The notes under the pieces are model-generated. The model was not told the DNA's origin, ran no database searches, and worked only from the letters and a program-made list of their open reading frames with translations. A DNA stretch of 44,443 bases from positions 1 through 44,443 of the forward strand of contig JAEXFD010000036.1 of NCBI GenBank assembly GCA_023400405.1. Reading direction: 5' to 3'. The stretch comes from Pseudomonadota bacterium. Its GTDB lineage: Bacteria > Pseudomonadota > Alphaproteobacteria > Sphingomonadales > Sphingomonadaceae. Each line of letters begins with the position of its first letter. Within the stretch, counting starts at the first letter, position 1. Made by a program: the position numbers and the translations under genes. Of the stretch, positions 11,038 to 19,914 are shown piece by piece.

Positions 11038-11985
11038 ATGAAGCACTTGCTCTGGCTGGCCGCGGCGCCGCTCCTCCTCGCCGCCACTCAGGACTCCCCC
11101 GGCCCGCTCGCCCAGGCGACGCTCAACGTCCGCCAGGCCGATGGTAGCTACAAGCTGGTCGATCGCTTCGACGTGCCCGCGGATCACAAGATCCATGACG
11201 GGATGGTGGCGATGGAAGGTCCGGGCTGGGAATCGGACAAGGTCGCCTATCGCCTCTATCTCGACGAGCGCAACGTCCCTGACATCTACGGCAAGAAGCT
11301 GCCCGCCCCGATCCTGCCCAGGATCGGCATGGGCAAGGACGATTATCACACGCTGGCCGATTGGGGGATGGACATCTTCCAGGTCAACCAGTCGCTCGGC
11401 ATGGGCGGGATCGGCGTGCTGCGCGGCGGCAAGGCCACCCAGCTGGGGCCGGCGAAAATCAGCGCGCGGGTCTGGAACACCGAACGCGCCGCCACCGTGC
11501 TCGTCACCAATGGCGGCTTTGCCGGCGAGGGCGGAGCGGCCGATCTCTCCACCACCTATCGCATCGCGCCCGGCTCGCGCGTCACCAATGTCGAGGCACG
11601 CGTGTCGGGCAAGGTGCCGGTAATGGTCGCGGGGCTGACGCTGCATCCCAATGTCTCGCGGATCGAGAGTCCCAAGCGTGGGTCCTGGCGCTATGTCGCG
11701 ACCTGGGGCGTGCAGAGCCTGGCGCACGATCAGCTCGGCATCGCGCTCTTCTATCCCGCGGACGAGGCGCTGGCGCCCGCCAGTGACGGCGATTCGCTCT
11801 ACGTCCAGTTCTGCGATCCGCGGACGCTGCGCTATGCCTTCGCGGCTGCCTGGGTGCAGGAACCGGGGGCGCCGAAGACCGAAAAGGCTTTCCGCCAGTG
11901 GCTCGACGACGCGGCCGCCGATCTCGCCCGCCAGCCCTATGCCCCGCCGACCGGACAGAAATTCTGTCCAGCCAAGGGGAGCTAG
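11038..11985 (+). CDS. DUF4861-like secreted protein of polysaccharide locus
   Basis: A 315-residue protein with an N-terminal signal segment (MKHLLWLAAAPLLLAA). The pattern GWESDKVAYRLYLDERNVPDIYGKK followed by DYHTLADWGMDIF and a Gly-rich LGMGGIGVL is what I know from DUF4861 proteins, which occur in uronate-polysaccharide loci. It is beta-rich overall, with no obvious catalytic motif. Two Cys near the C-terminus may form a disulfide in the periplasm. It begins four bases after the GH105-like stop, giving translational coupling. Its own stop overlaps that of the convergent lyase gene in the tetramer CTAG. A lyase or carbohydrate-binding role is possible; I do not assign one. Confidence 0.7.
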   Translation: MKHLLWLAAAPLLLAATQDSPGPLAQATLNVRQADGSYKLVDRFDVPADHKIHDGMVAMEGPGWESDKVAYRLYLDERNVPDIYGKKLPAPILPRIGMGKDDYHTLADWGMDIFQVNQSLGMGGIGVLRGGKATQLGPAKISARVWNTERAATVLVTNGGFAGEGGAADLSTTYRIAPGSRVTNVEARVSGKVPVMVAGLTLHPNVSRIESPKRGSWRYVATWGVQSLAHDQLGIALFYPADEALAPASDGDSLYVQFCDPRTLRYAFAAAWVQEPGAPKTEKAFRQWLDDAAADLARQPYAPPTGQKFCPAKGS

Positions 11986-13265
11986 GAGGCCGGCGCTTCC
12001 TTTCCCTCGCCCACGGCGGGGCCATTGCCGAAGAAGCGCCTGATCTCCGTCTCGGGCGCCAGCGGATAGGCGCTGCCCCAGGCGCGATTGGCGCGGCGCA
12101 TCAGCTCGTCGAGCTCGCCGGCATTGGGCCGCAGCTCGGGATGCGGCCAGGCATCGAGCTTGCGGTAATAGGGCGCCAGGAAGTCGGTAGCGCGGCGGAG
12201 GCTCTTGCCGCCTTCGTCGCGATTCCACAGGTCGATGCCGACGCATTGCGCCATCTCCGCCACGTCATAGGCGGCCATCAGCGCGTAGATCGAATAATGG
12301 AGGCTGCGCGTTCGCGCGAGCTCGAGGGGGAGTTTTCCGTCGGGCGTGAACTGCGGCGCGATCCGCCTCCTGGGGAACGCCTCCGCCACCGCCCGAGTCA
12401 GCTCGGGCTCGCGGGCGAACAGCGCGAACTGCGCCATCTGCGCGTCGAACCACATGCCATGGTTGTTCTTGGCGGCATTCTCGGCCTTGCCGTTCTTGCC
12501 CGTCTGCATCCAGCGGACATAGTCGGCGAACCAATGCTCGAGCCCCTGCTGCTCCGCTGCGCTCAGCTTGCCGGAGGGACCGATCAGCCCGATCGCATCG
12601 ACCACGCGTTCGAGCCGCGTCGTGTCGATCACGCCCTCGGCCCGCCCCTCCTCGCGCCCGGGCACCGCCTGGGCATAGTTCATGTTGGGGTTCATCCGCG
12701 TCGCGGGCGTGAGGAACCAGGTCCGAACCAGGCTGGCGGCGCGGCCGGCATAGCGGGGATTGCCCGAATAATAATAGGCAAAGGCGAGCGTCTCGACGTC
12801 GGCGCTCATCCCCTCGAGGTCCATCACGTCATATTTGTCGGTCGCGCGGTCCGGATTGATCTCGCCGTCGCGCCGGATATAGGGCAGCCCGTCCTTCTTG
12901 CTCGGATCCGGCCACCAATAGGGACCGACGCTCAGATAGTCGTGGCGATCGCCCGAAGGCGGCACCATGCGCTTGTCGGTCACGGTATAGAGCGGCCGCT
13001 TCATCGCCGCCTCCGCCCGCGCGATCAGCGCGCGATAGGCCGATTGCACTTCGGGCTCGGTCGTGATCCCGGCCTTGAGCCGTTCCATCACATCGGGCGG
13101 CAAGAAAAAGGTCCTGCGCCCACCGAAGGCGGCGGCATAACCGTCCGCACCTCGGCAGGCCGGCTGCTGGAGATTAGGGCCGGGGGAGGCGATCCCGGCA
13201 CGCGAGGCAGCCTGCGGCATCAGCGCCGCAGCCAGGACGAAGAGGATCGGAAGCGGGCGACGCAT
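11982..13265 (-). CDS. Alginate-lyase-family (PL5-like) polysaccharide lyase
   Basis: A 427-residue exported protein with a signal peptide (about residues 1-23). It has the alpha-toroid alginate lyase signatures: SVGPYWWPDPSKKDGLPYIRR near 112-132, KNNHGMWFDAQ with the catalytic-type Asn268-His269, and RTRSLHYSIYAL supplying Arg318/Arg320 and Tyr324/Tyr327. In PL5 lyases the Asn/His/Arg/Tyr set cleaves alginate by beta-elimination and gives unsaturated ends, which would feed the GH105-like enzyme encoded opposite. Start 13265 is an ATG behind GGGAG; a TTG three codons upstream is the alternative. Only 16 bases separate it from the TonB receptor stop, so the two are one operon. Substrate is inferred from family alone. 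Confidence 0.8.
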   Translation of the reverse strand: MRRPLPILFVLAAALMPQAASRAGIASPGPNLQQPACRGADGYAAAFGGRRTFFLPPDVMERLKAGITTEPEVQSAYRALIARAEAAMKRPLYTVTDKRMVPPSGDRHDYLSVGPYWWPDPSKKDGLPYIRRDGEINPDRATDKYDVMDLEGMSADVETLAFAYYYSGNPRYAGRAASLVRTWFLTPATRMNPNMNYAQAVPGREEGRAEGVIDTTRLERVVDAIGLIGPSGKLSAAEQQGLEHWFADYVRWMQTGKNGKAENAAKNNHGMWFDAQMAQFALFAREPELTRAVAEAFPRRRIAPQFTPDGKLPLELARTRSLHYSIYALMAAYDVAEMAQCVGIDLWNRDEGGKSLRRATDFLAPYYRKLDAWPHPELRPNAGELDELMRRANRAWGSAYPLAPETEIRRFFGNGPAVGEGKEAPAS

Positions 13266-13281
13266 CGGCTCCAACTCCCGC

Positions 13282-16206
13282 TCAGTAACGCAACCGGAAG
13301 CCGAAATAATATTGCGGGCCGCTCTCGCTCACCTCGGCGATCGAATCATAGCCGCCCTTGTAGAACACGTCCTTGGTATTGGTGACGTTGAGGGCCTGCA
13401 GCTTGAGCTGGATGTTCTTGGTGATGTCGTACTGGGCGGAGAGGTTCAGATAGCCCGCATCCTGCACGCTGCGGTTCGTGCCGCCGTTCGGCTTGTAGTA
13501 ATGCGATCGGTAGCGATACATCGCGCGAAACGAGAAGCCCTTGCGCTCCCAATAGATCGTGCCGTTGGCGACATATTTGGAAAGTCCGATCAGGTTCGCC
13601 GGATCGAGATAGGGGGCAAGCGCCGACGTGTCGGGATATTCGAAATTCGCCCAGGCGATGTTGAGCGATCCGTTGACGCCGAACCCGCTCAGGATGCCCG
13701 GCAAGTAGGAAAAGGCGTGGCTGCCCGTGAACTCGACGCCATAGAGCCGCCGCATCTCGCCGTCGTTCGCCGGAGCGATCAGATTGACGTTGTAGCTCTG
13801 CTGGCTCGGCGCGCCATTGTCGATCACGGTGGTTACGCTGATCGTCGTCGGAATGCCCGCGGAGCGCGAGATCACCGTGCCGCGCAGCCACTTGTAATAG
13901 CCGGCGATCGAGAACAGCGTGTCGCGCGTCGGATAGAATTCCAGGCTGATATCGGCGTTCCAGGCGCGCAACGGCTTCAGCGTTGGATTGCCGCTGGTCG
14001 GATTGAAGGTCACGCTCGAGGCGCCGCCGGTGCCGGTCGTGGGATTGAGATTGATGCCCGCCCCGAAGCTCTCGATCGGCGAACGCGACAGCGCGCGATA
14101 GCCGGCCAGCCGCAGCTTGCTCTTGTCGGTCAGGTTGAACGCAAGGTTGAGGCTGGGCAGCCAATATTGATAGCTGCCGCGCAGCGTATTGGTCTGGATC
14201 GTGCCGGTCGGATCGGCGGCGACGGTGTAGTTGTCGGCCGCGGTGTCGATCGTCACGCGGAACGGCAGGCGATAGCCGATCGAGGTGATGTCGGTCTTGA
14301 CGTAGCGCAGGCCGATATTGCCGCTGAACGCCAATCCCCCGTCGCTGGCGAAGCTCGCCATGGCATAGGCTGCCTTGATCCGTTCGCGAATGTCCAGGTC
14401 GCTCGGATCGCGGCTGTCGCCCGGCAGCGGCAATGCATCGCTGCCGGTGAAGGCCCGATAGAGGCACTGATTGTCGAAGGTCGCCCAGCTGGTGACATTG
14501 GTGTCCGTGCTGGGGAAATAATCCTTGCTCGGAAAGGCCTTGCGACAGTTGACGTTGGCGTTGTTGATGATCTGCGCCACCGTCTGGCCGCCATAGGGGA
14601 CGACGGTATTGAGATCGGTGTTGCGGTTATTGTCGAGCGTGCGGTGGTGTTCGGAATAGCGGCCGCCGAGCTTGATCGAGGTGATGAATCCCTGATCAAA
14701 GCGATATTCGCCGTCCAGGCGGCCTGCCCAGATATTGTCCTTGCGATCGGTGACGAAGCGATTCCGGGCATAGACCGAGGTCGCGCTGTTCGCGCCGAAG
14801 CTGGCCGGATCGTTAACGTCGAAATTGAAGAAGGTGACGCGCGGCACATCCGGGCTGTCGGTGTAATCGAGCTCATAGCCGACGCGGGTCGTCGAACGCA
14901 TCCGCGTCGCCTTTTGCGTTTCGGTGCGATGCGAGTCCGAGAAGCTGGCGTCGGCGGTCAGGATCATCCTGCCCGGCTTCCAGGTCATGGTCGCGCCGCC
15001 GCCCTTGTAGACCTCGTTGCGCTGGCGCAGCTCGAGCTGGTTCTCGATGTTCGAATTGCCGCGATATTTGATCAGCGCGCCGTCGCTATAGCCATTGCTG
15101 CCGGTGCCGATGATGAGCGGCTGGATGCCGCGCAGCGCCTCGGCGATCGAGAGGATGTTGCGGTCCTCGGTCGATTGCCGTTTCGACCATTGGCCGTCGA
15201 GCGCGACGTCGAAATTGTCCGCCGGCCGCCATTGCAGCGCGCCGATCACCGCGTTGCGCAGCTCGCGCGTGTTCTGCTGGCGGAAGTTGCGCGACTGAGT
15301 GGCGTAATAGGTGTCGCCGATCGTCTCGCCGATACCGGCCCGCGGTGCCGTACCCACGGTGCAGTTCGATCCCGACCCGGCGGCGTTGAGCTGCGCAGTG
15401 GTGCCGACGGCCAGCGTCGGATTGCTGGCACTGGTGTTACACGGCACGAAATTGGCGTTGCCGTTATAATAGTCCTCCGGGGCGGCGACATCCTGGCGCT
15501 GGTATCCGATCGCGATGCCGAACTCGCCGATGCCCGTGCGGAACTGCTTCACCACGCTCGCATTGGCGCGATAGCCAAGGCCGTCGCGGCCGATGATCGC
15601 ATCGTCCTTGGGCAGGAAGGACCCGCGCACTTCAGCCTGGATCCGCGACTTGCCATAGTCGAGCGGCCGCATCGATCGCAGCTCGATCACGCCGCCGATG
15701 CCGCCTTCCAGGAAGTCGGCCTGTTGCGACTTGTAGACGATCACGCCGTTGACCAGCTCGGAGGGGAATTGCTGGAAGGCCACCGATCGGTCGCCGCCCG
15801 CGGTCGACACCTCGCGGCCGTTGAATTCGGAAAAGCTCAGCGTCGGGCCCAGGCCACGCACGGAAAGCTCGTTGGCATTGCCCTTGAAGCGGTCTGCCGA
15901 GACCCCGGTGATGCGCTCCAGCGTGTCGCCGACGCTGTTGTCGGGCAGCGCGCCGATCTCGTCGTTGACGATGCCGTCCAGGATCACCGTGGCGTTGCGC
16001 TTCACGTCGATCGAGCTGCGCTGCTCCGCCCGCGCGCCGGTGACCACGATGCCCTGCTCGTCGTTGGCGGCCTCGTCGACGGCCTGAGCGGGCTCGGGAG
16101 CCGCCTCGCTGGTCTGCGCGATTGCCGGCAGAGCGGCGCAGGCCGAGGCGAGCAGCGCGAGACGCAGCGCGTGGCGACCCAGCGTGGAGATGGCGGTGAC
16201 CGGCAT
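13282..16206 (-). CDS. TonB-dependent receptor, probably oligosaccharide importer
   Basis: A 974-residue outer-membrane receptor. The signal peptide (MPVTAIST...LPAIAQ) is followed by a TonB-box-like segment (EQGIVVTGARAEQ). The plug domain (about residues 55-200) carries SVGDTLERITGVSAD, LSVRGLGPTLSFSEFNGRE and GGIGGVIELRSMRPLDY. A long beta-barrel ends YYFGFRLRY with the terminal aromatic residue needed for assembly. The large size and extended surface loops resemble sphingomonad and Caulobacter receptors for plant or algal oligosaccharides, and the co-transcribed lyase supports that. Start 16206 follows GGGGAG; an in-frame ATG at 16221 has no better site. It takes up ligand with energy from TonB-ExbBD. 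The ligand is inferred. Confidence 0.9.
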   Translation of the reverse strand: MPVTAISTLGRHALRLALLASACAALPAIAQTSEAAPEPAQAVDEAANDEQGIVVTGARAEQRSSIDVKRNATVILDGIVNDEIGALPDNSVGDTLERITGVSADRFKGNANELSVRGLGPTLSFSEFNGREVSTAGGDRSVAFQQFPSELVNGVIVYKSQQADFLEGGIGGVIELRSMRPLDYGKSRIQAEVRGSFLPKDDAIIGRDGLGYRANASVVKQFRTGIGEFGIAIGYQRQDVAAPEDYYNGNANFVPCNTSASNPTLAVGTTAQLNAAGSGSNCTVGTAPRAGIGETIGDTYYATQSRNFRQQNTRELRNAVIGALQWRPADNFDVALDGQWSKRQSTEDRNILSIAEALRGIQPLIIGTGSNGYSDGALIKYRGNSNIENQLELRQRNEVYKGGGATMTWKPGRMILTADASFSDSHRTETQKATRMRSTTRVGYELDYTDSPDVPRVTFFNFDVNDPASFGANSATSVYARNRFVTDRKDNIWAGRLDGEYRFDQGFITSIKLGGRYSEHHRTLDNNRNTDLNTVVPYGGQTVAQIINNANVNCRKAFPSKDYFPSTDTNVTSWATFDNQCLYRAFTGSDALPLPGDSRDPSDLDIRERIKAAYAMASFASDGGLAFSGNIGLRYVKTDITSIGYRLPFRVTIDTAADNYTVAADPTGTIQTNTLRGSYQYWLPSLNLAFNLTDKSKLRLAGYRALSRSPIESFGAGINLNPTTGTGGASSVTFNPTSGNPTLKPLRAWNADISLEFYPTRDTLFSIAGYYKWLRGTVISRSAGIPTTISVTTVIDNGAPSQQSYNVNLIAPANDGEMRRLYGVEFTGSHAFSYLPGILSGFGVNGSLNIAWANFEYPDTSALAPYLDPANLIGLSKYVANGTIYWERKGFSFRAMYRYRSHYYKPNGGTNRSVQDAGYLNLSAQYDITKNIQLKLQALNVTNTKDVFYKGGYDSIAEVSESGPQYYFGFRLRY

Positions 16207-16249
16207 GAAAACTCCCCTCATATCGAAGCCCGTATTCGGGTCTGGCGGT

Positions 16250-16279
16250 TTGGTAAGGCCAATCTGCTACCGGTGTCAA
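16250..16279 (-). promoter_or_regulatory. TonB-receptor promoter overlapped by shared box
   Basis: On the minus strand, TTGACA (16279-16274), a 17-base spacer and TTACCA (16256-16251) give a plausible sigma-70 promoter 44 bp before the start codon. The box ATTGGCCTTACCA (16262-16250) covers the -10 element, the placement expected of a repressor site. The same 13-mer precedes the GH105-like operon. Confidence 0.55.
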
Positions 16280-16412
16280 CTGATGTTATGAATTGTACGG
16301 GAAACCTCCAGCCTTAAGAAACCTCGCCAATTCAAGGGGTATCCTAGGTATCGGTCGGCCTGACCTTCGCCGCCCCCTTCACGGCCTAGGCCCGGATAAC
16401 TCGCCAAGCAAC

Positions 16413-16435
16413 GCCAATTTGTCAGACCAGTTGGC
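16413..16435. promoter_or_regulatory. Candidate palindromic operator in divergent region
   Basis: GCCAA and TTGGC arms (16413-16417, 16431-16435) enclose TTTGTCAGACCAG, whose core resembles the TTGGTCAGACCAA operators of FadR-type GntR proteins with two changes. It lies about 65 bp before the methyltransferase-fold gene and 207 bp before the TonB receptor, so the target is unclear. The rest of 16280-16498 shows nothing further. Confidence 0.35.
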
Positions 16436-16498
16436 AAAGACTCTACGCCGCTTGCGCTTCCCTCTCGCGTCCCTAAGGCGGGCGTCGAGGAGGATGAC

Positions 16499-17179
16499 AT
16501 GGTTCCACGGGAATTGATCGACGTCGCCGACGTGCCCGGCGGGGACGAACTGCGGCTGTTCCGCCGCGGCGCCGATTACATGATCGTCCTCGATCGCAAC
16601 GAGCTGATGAACAGCCGGATGAGCGGCTCGGAAGAAGCGCTCGCGACGATGAGTGCCGAGCGGATTGCCGGGCGCAAGGCGCCGCAGGTGCTGATCGGCG
16701 GCTATGGCATGGGCTTTACCCTGCGGGCGGCGCTGGCGGTGCTGCCGGGCGATGCCCGCGTCACGGTGGCCGAGCTGGTGCCGCAGATCATCGACTGGGC
16801 ACGTGGGCCGATGGCCGAGCTTGCCGCCGGCTGCCTCGACGATCCGCGGGTGGACATCGTGATCGGCGATGTCGGTGCCGAGATCGCGCGCGCGGCCTCC
16901 CCGGCGCGCGCCGGCTATGACGCGATCCTGCTTGACGTCGACAACGGCCCGGACGGCCTCACCCGGCTCGGCAACGACCGGCTCTATTCGATGCGCGGGC
17001 TGGAAGCGGCGCGCACCGCGCTGACGCCGGGCGGGGTGCTCGCCGTGTGGTCCGCCGCACCCGACCGCGCCTTTGCCCGCCGGCTGACGGATGCGGGGTT
17101 CAGCGTGGACGAAGTCACCGTCCGCGCGCGCAGCAACGGCAAGGGCGCCAAGCACGTCATCTGGTTCGCCCGGCGCTAG
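16499..17179 (+). CDS. Spermidine-synthase-like / SAM-methyltransferase-fold protein
   Basis: A 226-residue cytoplasmic protein with the Rossmann fold of spermidine synthases. QVLIGGYGMGFTLRAAL (about residues 62-78) is the nucleotide-binding loop, VTVAELVPQIIDWARG the acidic strand-2 motif, and DAILLDVDNGPDG the strand-4 region. Proteins of this class are often annotated as spermidine synthase but lack polyamine-specific residues, and the true substrate is commonly unknown. The N-terminal beta domain of real spermidine synthase is much reduced here (~55 residues). Start 16499 follows GAGGAGG. The stop is 8 bases before a strong hairpin shared with the convergent TonB receptor. Confidence 0.8.
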   Translation: MVPRELIDVADVPGGDELRLFRRGADYMIVLDRNELMNSRMSGSEEALATMSAERIAGRKAPQVLIGGYGMGFTLRAALAVLPGDARVTVAELVPQIIDWARGPMAELAAGCLDDPRVDIVIGDVGAEIARAASPARAGYDAILLDVDNGPDGLTRLGNDRLYSMRGLEAARTALTPGGVLAVWSAAPDRAFARRLTDAGFSVDEVTVRARSNGKGAKHVIWFARR

Positions 17180-17186
17180 GCCGAGC

Positions 17187-17217
17187 CGGCTCGCCTGCCG
17201 CTCGGACAGGCGAGCCG
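17187..17217. terminator. Bidirectional hairpin between convergent genes
   Basis: CGGCTCGCCTG (17187-17197) and CAGGCGAGCCG (17207-17217) pair perfectly over 11 bp with a 9-base loop, between the stops of two convergent genes. There is no T-run on either side, so it may act as an mRNA 3' end stabiliser as much as a terminator. Confidence 0.6.
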
Positions 17218-17224
17218 CGGAGCC

Positions 17225-19636
17225 TCACCAGCTGAGGCCGGCGCGAACGTAGAGATAGCGCCCGCCGAACCCAAACGGCGAGTAGAAGGGATAACCCACC
17301 ACGCCGGTGCTGTTGTTCGCCGGGATCGTCGCGTCCGGATATTCGTCGAACAGATTGTTGACGCCGAGCGCGAACTGCGCGCCCGTCTTCGGCTGGTAGC
17401 GAAATTCGAGATCGGTGATCGTGTGCCGGCCGGTGTTGATGTCGGCCGAGCCGTTGGCGGCAGTGCCCGGCTGGTTGACGTTGCCATAATAGGTGGCGCG
17501 CGCGAGCAGGCCGAGATCGCCGAGCGACCAGTCGATCGTGCCCGACACCTTCTCGCCCGGCGTACCCTCCTCGATCGTCAGGATGCGGCTGCGCGCGAAC
17601 AGCACCGGCGCGGGATTGATCGTGCCGGTCGAGGTGGGGATGCTGCTGCGATCGACCTTGGTCTGGTTAAGATTGCCCGCCACCGTGAAATCGAAGCGGC
17701 CCGCATCGGCCGCGTCGAGCCGGTAATGCGCCACCGCATCGATGCCGCGAACGCGGGAGCGCAGCCCGTTGATGAAGAAGCGCGCGGCCGAGACGCTGTA
17801 GGGCGCCAGCAGGGTCGCCACTTGCTGGCTGAAGGCCGACTGGATGTTCTCCGAAAGCGCAAGCTGGTTGCGCAGGCGGATCTGATAGGCATCGACGGTC
17901 AAATCGAAGCCGCCCGCGCGGATCACTGTGCCCGCCGAGAAGTTGGTCGACTTTTCGGGTTCGAGCGGCAGGCCGCCGAGCGCGGTCGCGACCGGACTGG
18001 TCGAGGGGAAGGTACCGGTGAGGATCGGGCTGCCGTTCTGGATCACCGAGGCGACCGAGGTGAAATATTGCTGTTGCAGGCTTGGCGCGCGGAAGCCGGT
18101 CGAGGCCGTGCCGCGGAAGGCCAGCCAGGGCGCGACATCGTAGCGCAGCGAGACCTTGCCGTTCGCCGTATCCCCGAAATCGGTATAGTGCTCGGCACGA
18201 CCCGCAACGCCCACCAGGAACTTGTTGGTCACCTGCGCCTCGAGATCGAGGTAGCCCGAGACGTTGCGGCGGCCGCGCTCGATCGCATTGAGCGGCGAGA
18301 AGCCGCCAAAGCCCTGCGCACCCGGCGCCTGGCCGGCGACGGCGCCGCTGGCCGGATAGCCGTAGGAGGCCTGTTCGCCCGGCGTGATCTTGAAGCCCTC
18401 GCGCCGGCTCTCGGCGCCGAAGGCGACGTTGAGCGACTGGAAGACGTCGAAGCTGCGGGTAATGTCGAGCCCGGCGACCCATTGATCGTAGATCAGCGCG
18501 CCGTCGTAGAAGTTCTTCGGCGAAGCGCTGCCATAGGCATAGTTGGCGGAATTGAGCGTGCGATATTCGATCTTGTTGCGGCCATAGGCGATGTTCGCAT
18601 CGACGTTCCAGCCGGCGAGTTCGCCCTTGATGCCGAGCGCGCCATTTGCATTGGTCGATTTGGTGTTGATGATCGGCAGGAACCCATCGGGATAGCCGGC
18701 GAGCGTGGTAGTCGCGCTGGCAAGCCGCGGGAACGCGGCGCTGCGGCTGTCGCGGTCCTGATAGCCGGCCCAGCCATAGAGCTTCCAATTGTCGCCGATG
18801 CCGGTGCCCGCATTCACGTAGCCGGTATATTGCTCGACTTTCGGATCGCCGAAGCGCCCGGTGACGCGCGTCGGCGTGACGCGAGGATCGAAATCGGCAC
18901 GGTTGGTCGGGTCGCGCTGGAGATATTCGCCCGAGACGGTGACATAGCCGTCATTGCCGAAGCCGAAGCCCTGCCATGCCGAGGCGGTCAGTGCGTGCTC
19001 GCCGGTGGTGTGGCGCGATCCGCGGGCGGTGTCGATATCGGTATCGTAGATGCCATAGGTCAGGTTCGCACCGCCGCCGGAACGCGCCTCGCGCAGGCGG
19101 ACGTTGATCACCCCGGCGATCGCGTCCGAGCCATATTGCGCCGAGGCGCCGTCGCGCAGCACTTCGATCCGATCGAGCGCGGCGGTCGGGATCGTGTTGA
19201 GGTCAACCGCCGCCGAGCCACGGCCCACCGATCCGTTGATGTTGAGCAGCGCCGAAGCGTTCGCCCGCACGCCGTTGACGAGGACCAGCGTCTGGTCCGG
19301 CGACAGGCCGCGCAGCGTGGCGGGGCGGATCGCGTCGGTGCCGTCCACGGCCGAGGGCCGCGGGAAATCGATCGACGGCGCCACGGTCGCGAGCGCGGCG
19401 CCGAGCTCGGTCGTGCCCTGGTTGCGCAGCGCGCCGCCGCTCAGCACATCGACCGGGGAGGCCGTGTCGAGCCGCGAGCGGCCTTGCGCGCGCGTGCCGG
19501 TGACGACGATCTCGCCACCGTCCGAGGCCTGCTGCGCGTCGGGCGCCGATGTCGTGACGTCCTGAGCGAACGCCGGCGGAGCCGCTGCGAGGATGGCGGT
19601 AGCGATGGCGAGGAGCGACGTGGATGGCAGGCGCAT
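17225..19636 (-). CDS. TonB-dependent receptor
   Basis: An 803-residue outer-membrane receptor with signal peptide (MRLPSTSLLAIATAILAAAPPAFAQ). After a TonB-box-like EIVVTGTRAQG comes the plug domain (about residues 55-180), with TLRGLSPDQTLVLVNGVR, LNTIPTAALDRIEVLRDGAS and AQYGSDAIAGVINVRL. The beta-barrel ends YLYVRAGLSW. The barrel contains FRAPSLQQQYFTSV, common in receptors of the siderophore/heme and small-nutrient groups. No siderophore or transport gene is adjacent, so the ligand stays open. The start follows AAAGGG. The upstream region contains two copies of RCTTCAAAGY (19653 and 19691) that may be regulatory. It ends at the shared hairpin at 17187. Confidence 0.9.
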   Translation of the reverse strand: MRLPSTSLLAIATAILAAAPPAFAQDVTTSAPDAQQASDGGEIVVTGTRAQGRSRLDTASPVDVLSGGALRNQGTTELGAALATVAPSIDFPRPSAVDGTDAIRPATLRGLSPDQTLVLVNGVRANASALLNINGSVGRGSAAVDLNTIPTAALDRIEVLRDGASAQYGSDAIAGVINVRLREARSGGGANLTYGIYDTDIDTARGSRHTTGEHALTASAWQGFGFGNDGYVTVSGEYLQRDPTNRADFDPRVTPTRVTGRFGDPKVEQYTGYVNAGTGIGDNWKLYGWAGYQDRDSRSAAFPRLASATTTLAGYPDGFLPIINTKSTNANGALGIKGELAGWNVDANIAYGRNKIEYRTLNSANYAYGSASPKNFYDGALIYDQWVAGLDITRSFDVFQSLNVAFGAESRREGFKITPGEQASYGYPASGAVAGQAPGAQGFGGFSPLNAIERGRRNVSGYLDLEAQVTNKFLVGVAGRAEHYTDFGDTANGKVSLRYDVAPWLAFRGTASTGFRAPSLQQQYFTSVASVIQNGSPILTGTFPSTSPVATALGGLPLEPEKSTNFSAGTVIRAGGFDLTVDAYQIRLRNQLALSENIQSAFSQQVATLLAPYSVSAARFFINGLRSRVRGIDAVAHYRLDAADAGRFDFTVAGNLNQTKVDRSSIPTSTGTINPAPVLFARSRILTIEEGTPGEKVSGTIDWSLGDLGLLARATYYGNVNQPGTAANGSADINTGRHTITDLEFRYQPKTGAQFALGVNNLFDEYPDATIPANNSTGVVGYPFYSPFGFGGRYLYVRAGLSW

Positions 19637-19652
19637 GGTGCGGGACCCTTTT

Positions 19653-19700
19653 ACTTCAAAGTGTCATCATCCCCCAATTCGATATGGTTTGCTTCAAAGC
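19653..19700. promoter_or_regulatory. Paired RCTTCAAAGY palindromes before TonB receptor
   Basis: ACTTCAAAGT (19653-19662) and GCTTCAAAGC (19691-19700) share the imperfectly palindromic core CTTCAAAG, with start points 38 bp apart. The first lies 17 bases before the receptor start. They could be a repressor site pair or parts of the divergent rplK promoter; no regulator is identified. Confidence 0.35.
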
Positions 19701-19831
19701 ATTGCTTGCATCGGGGAAAGAGAATGTCCAAACGCTCCGCCGCGTCGCTCGAGCCAAAGCATTTGCATCGCCCGGCACTTTGCGCTAGGCGCGCGCCTTC
19801 CAAAGCCACAGCGATGGAAAACCGTGCGGGA

Positions 19832-19851
19832 GGACGCGCTTATCGGCGTCC
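19832..19851 (+). promoter_or_regulatory. Hairpin in rplK leader
   Basis: GGACGC (19832-19837) and GCGTCC (19846-19851) form a 6-bp stem with an 8-base loop, 64 bp before rplK. L1 represses rplK-rplA by binding the leader in E. coli, so this is a candidate site, but I see no further match to the L1 rRNA target. The remaining upstream region (19701-19831) holds no clear promoter. Confidence 0.3.
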
Positions 19852-19914
19852 GTCTGAACCGCTCGACTTGATCAGGGGCTTAGCCTTCCCGCGAAGCCCA
19901 GGAAAGAGAGTGAC

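Noticed and set aside
13312..16317. A 1001-codon open frame antisense to the first TonB receptor
   Set aside because: Frame artefact of GC-rich codons: an Arg/Ala/Gly-rich low-complexity product without a start signal, fully overlapped by an unmistakable receptor.
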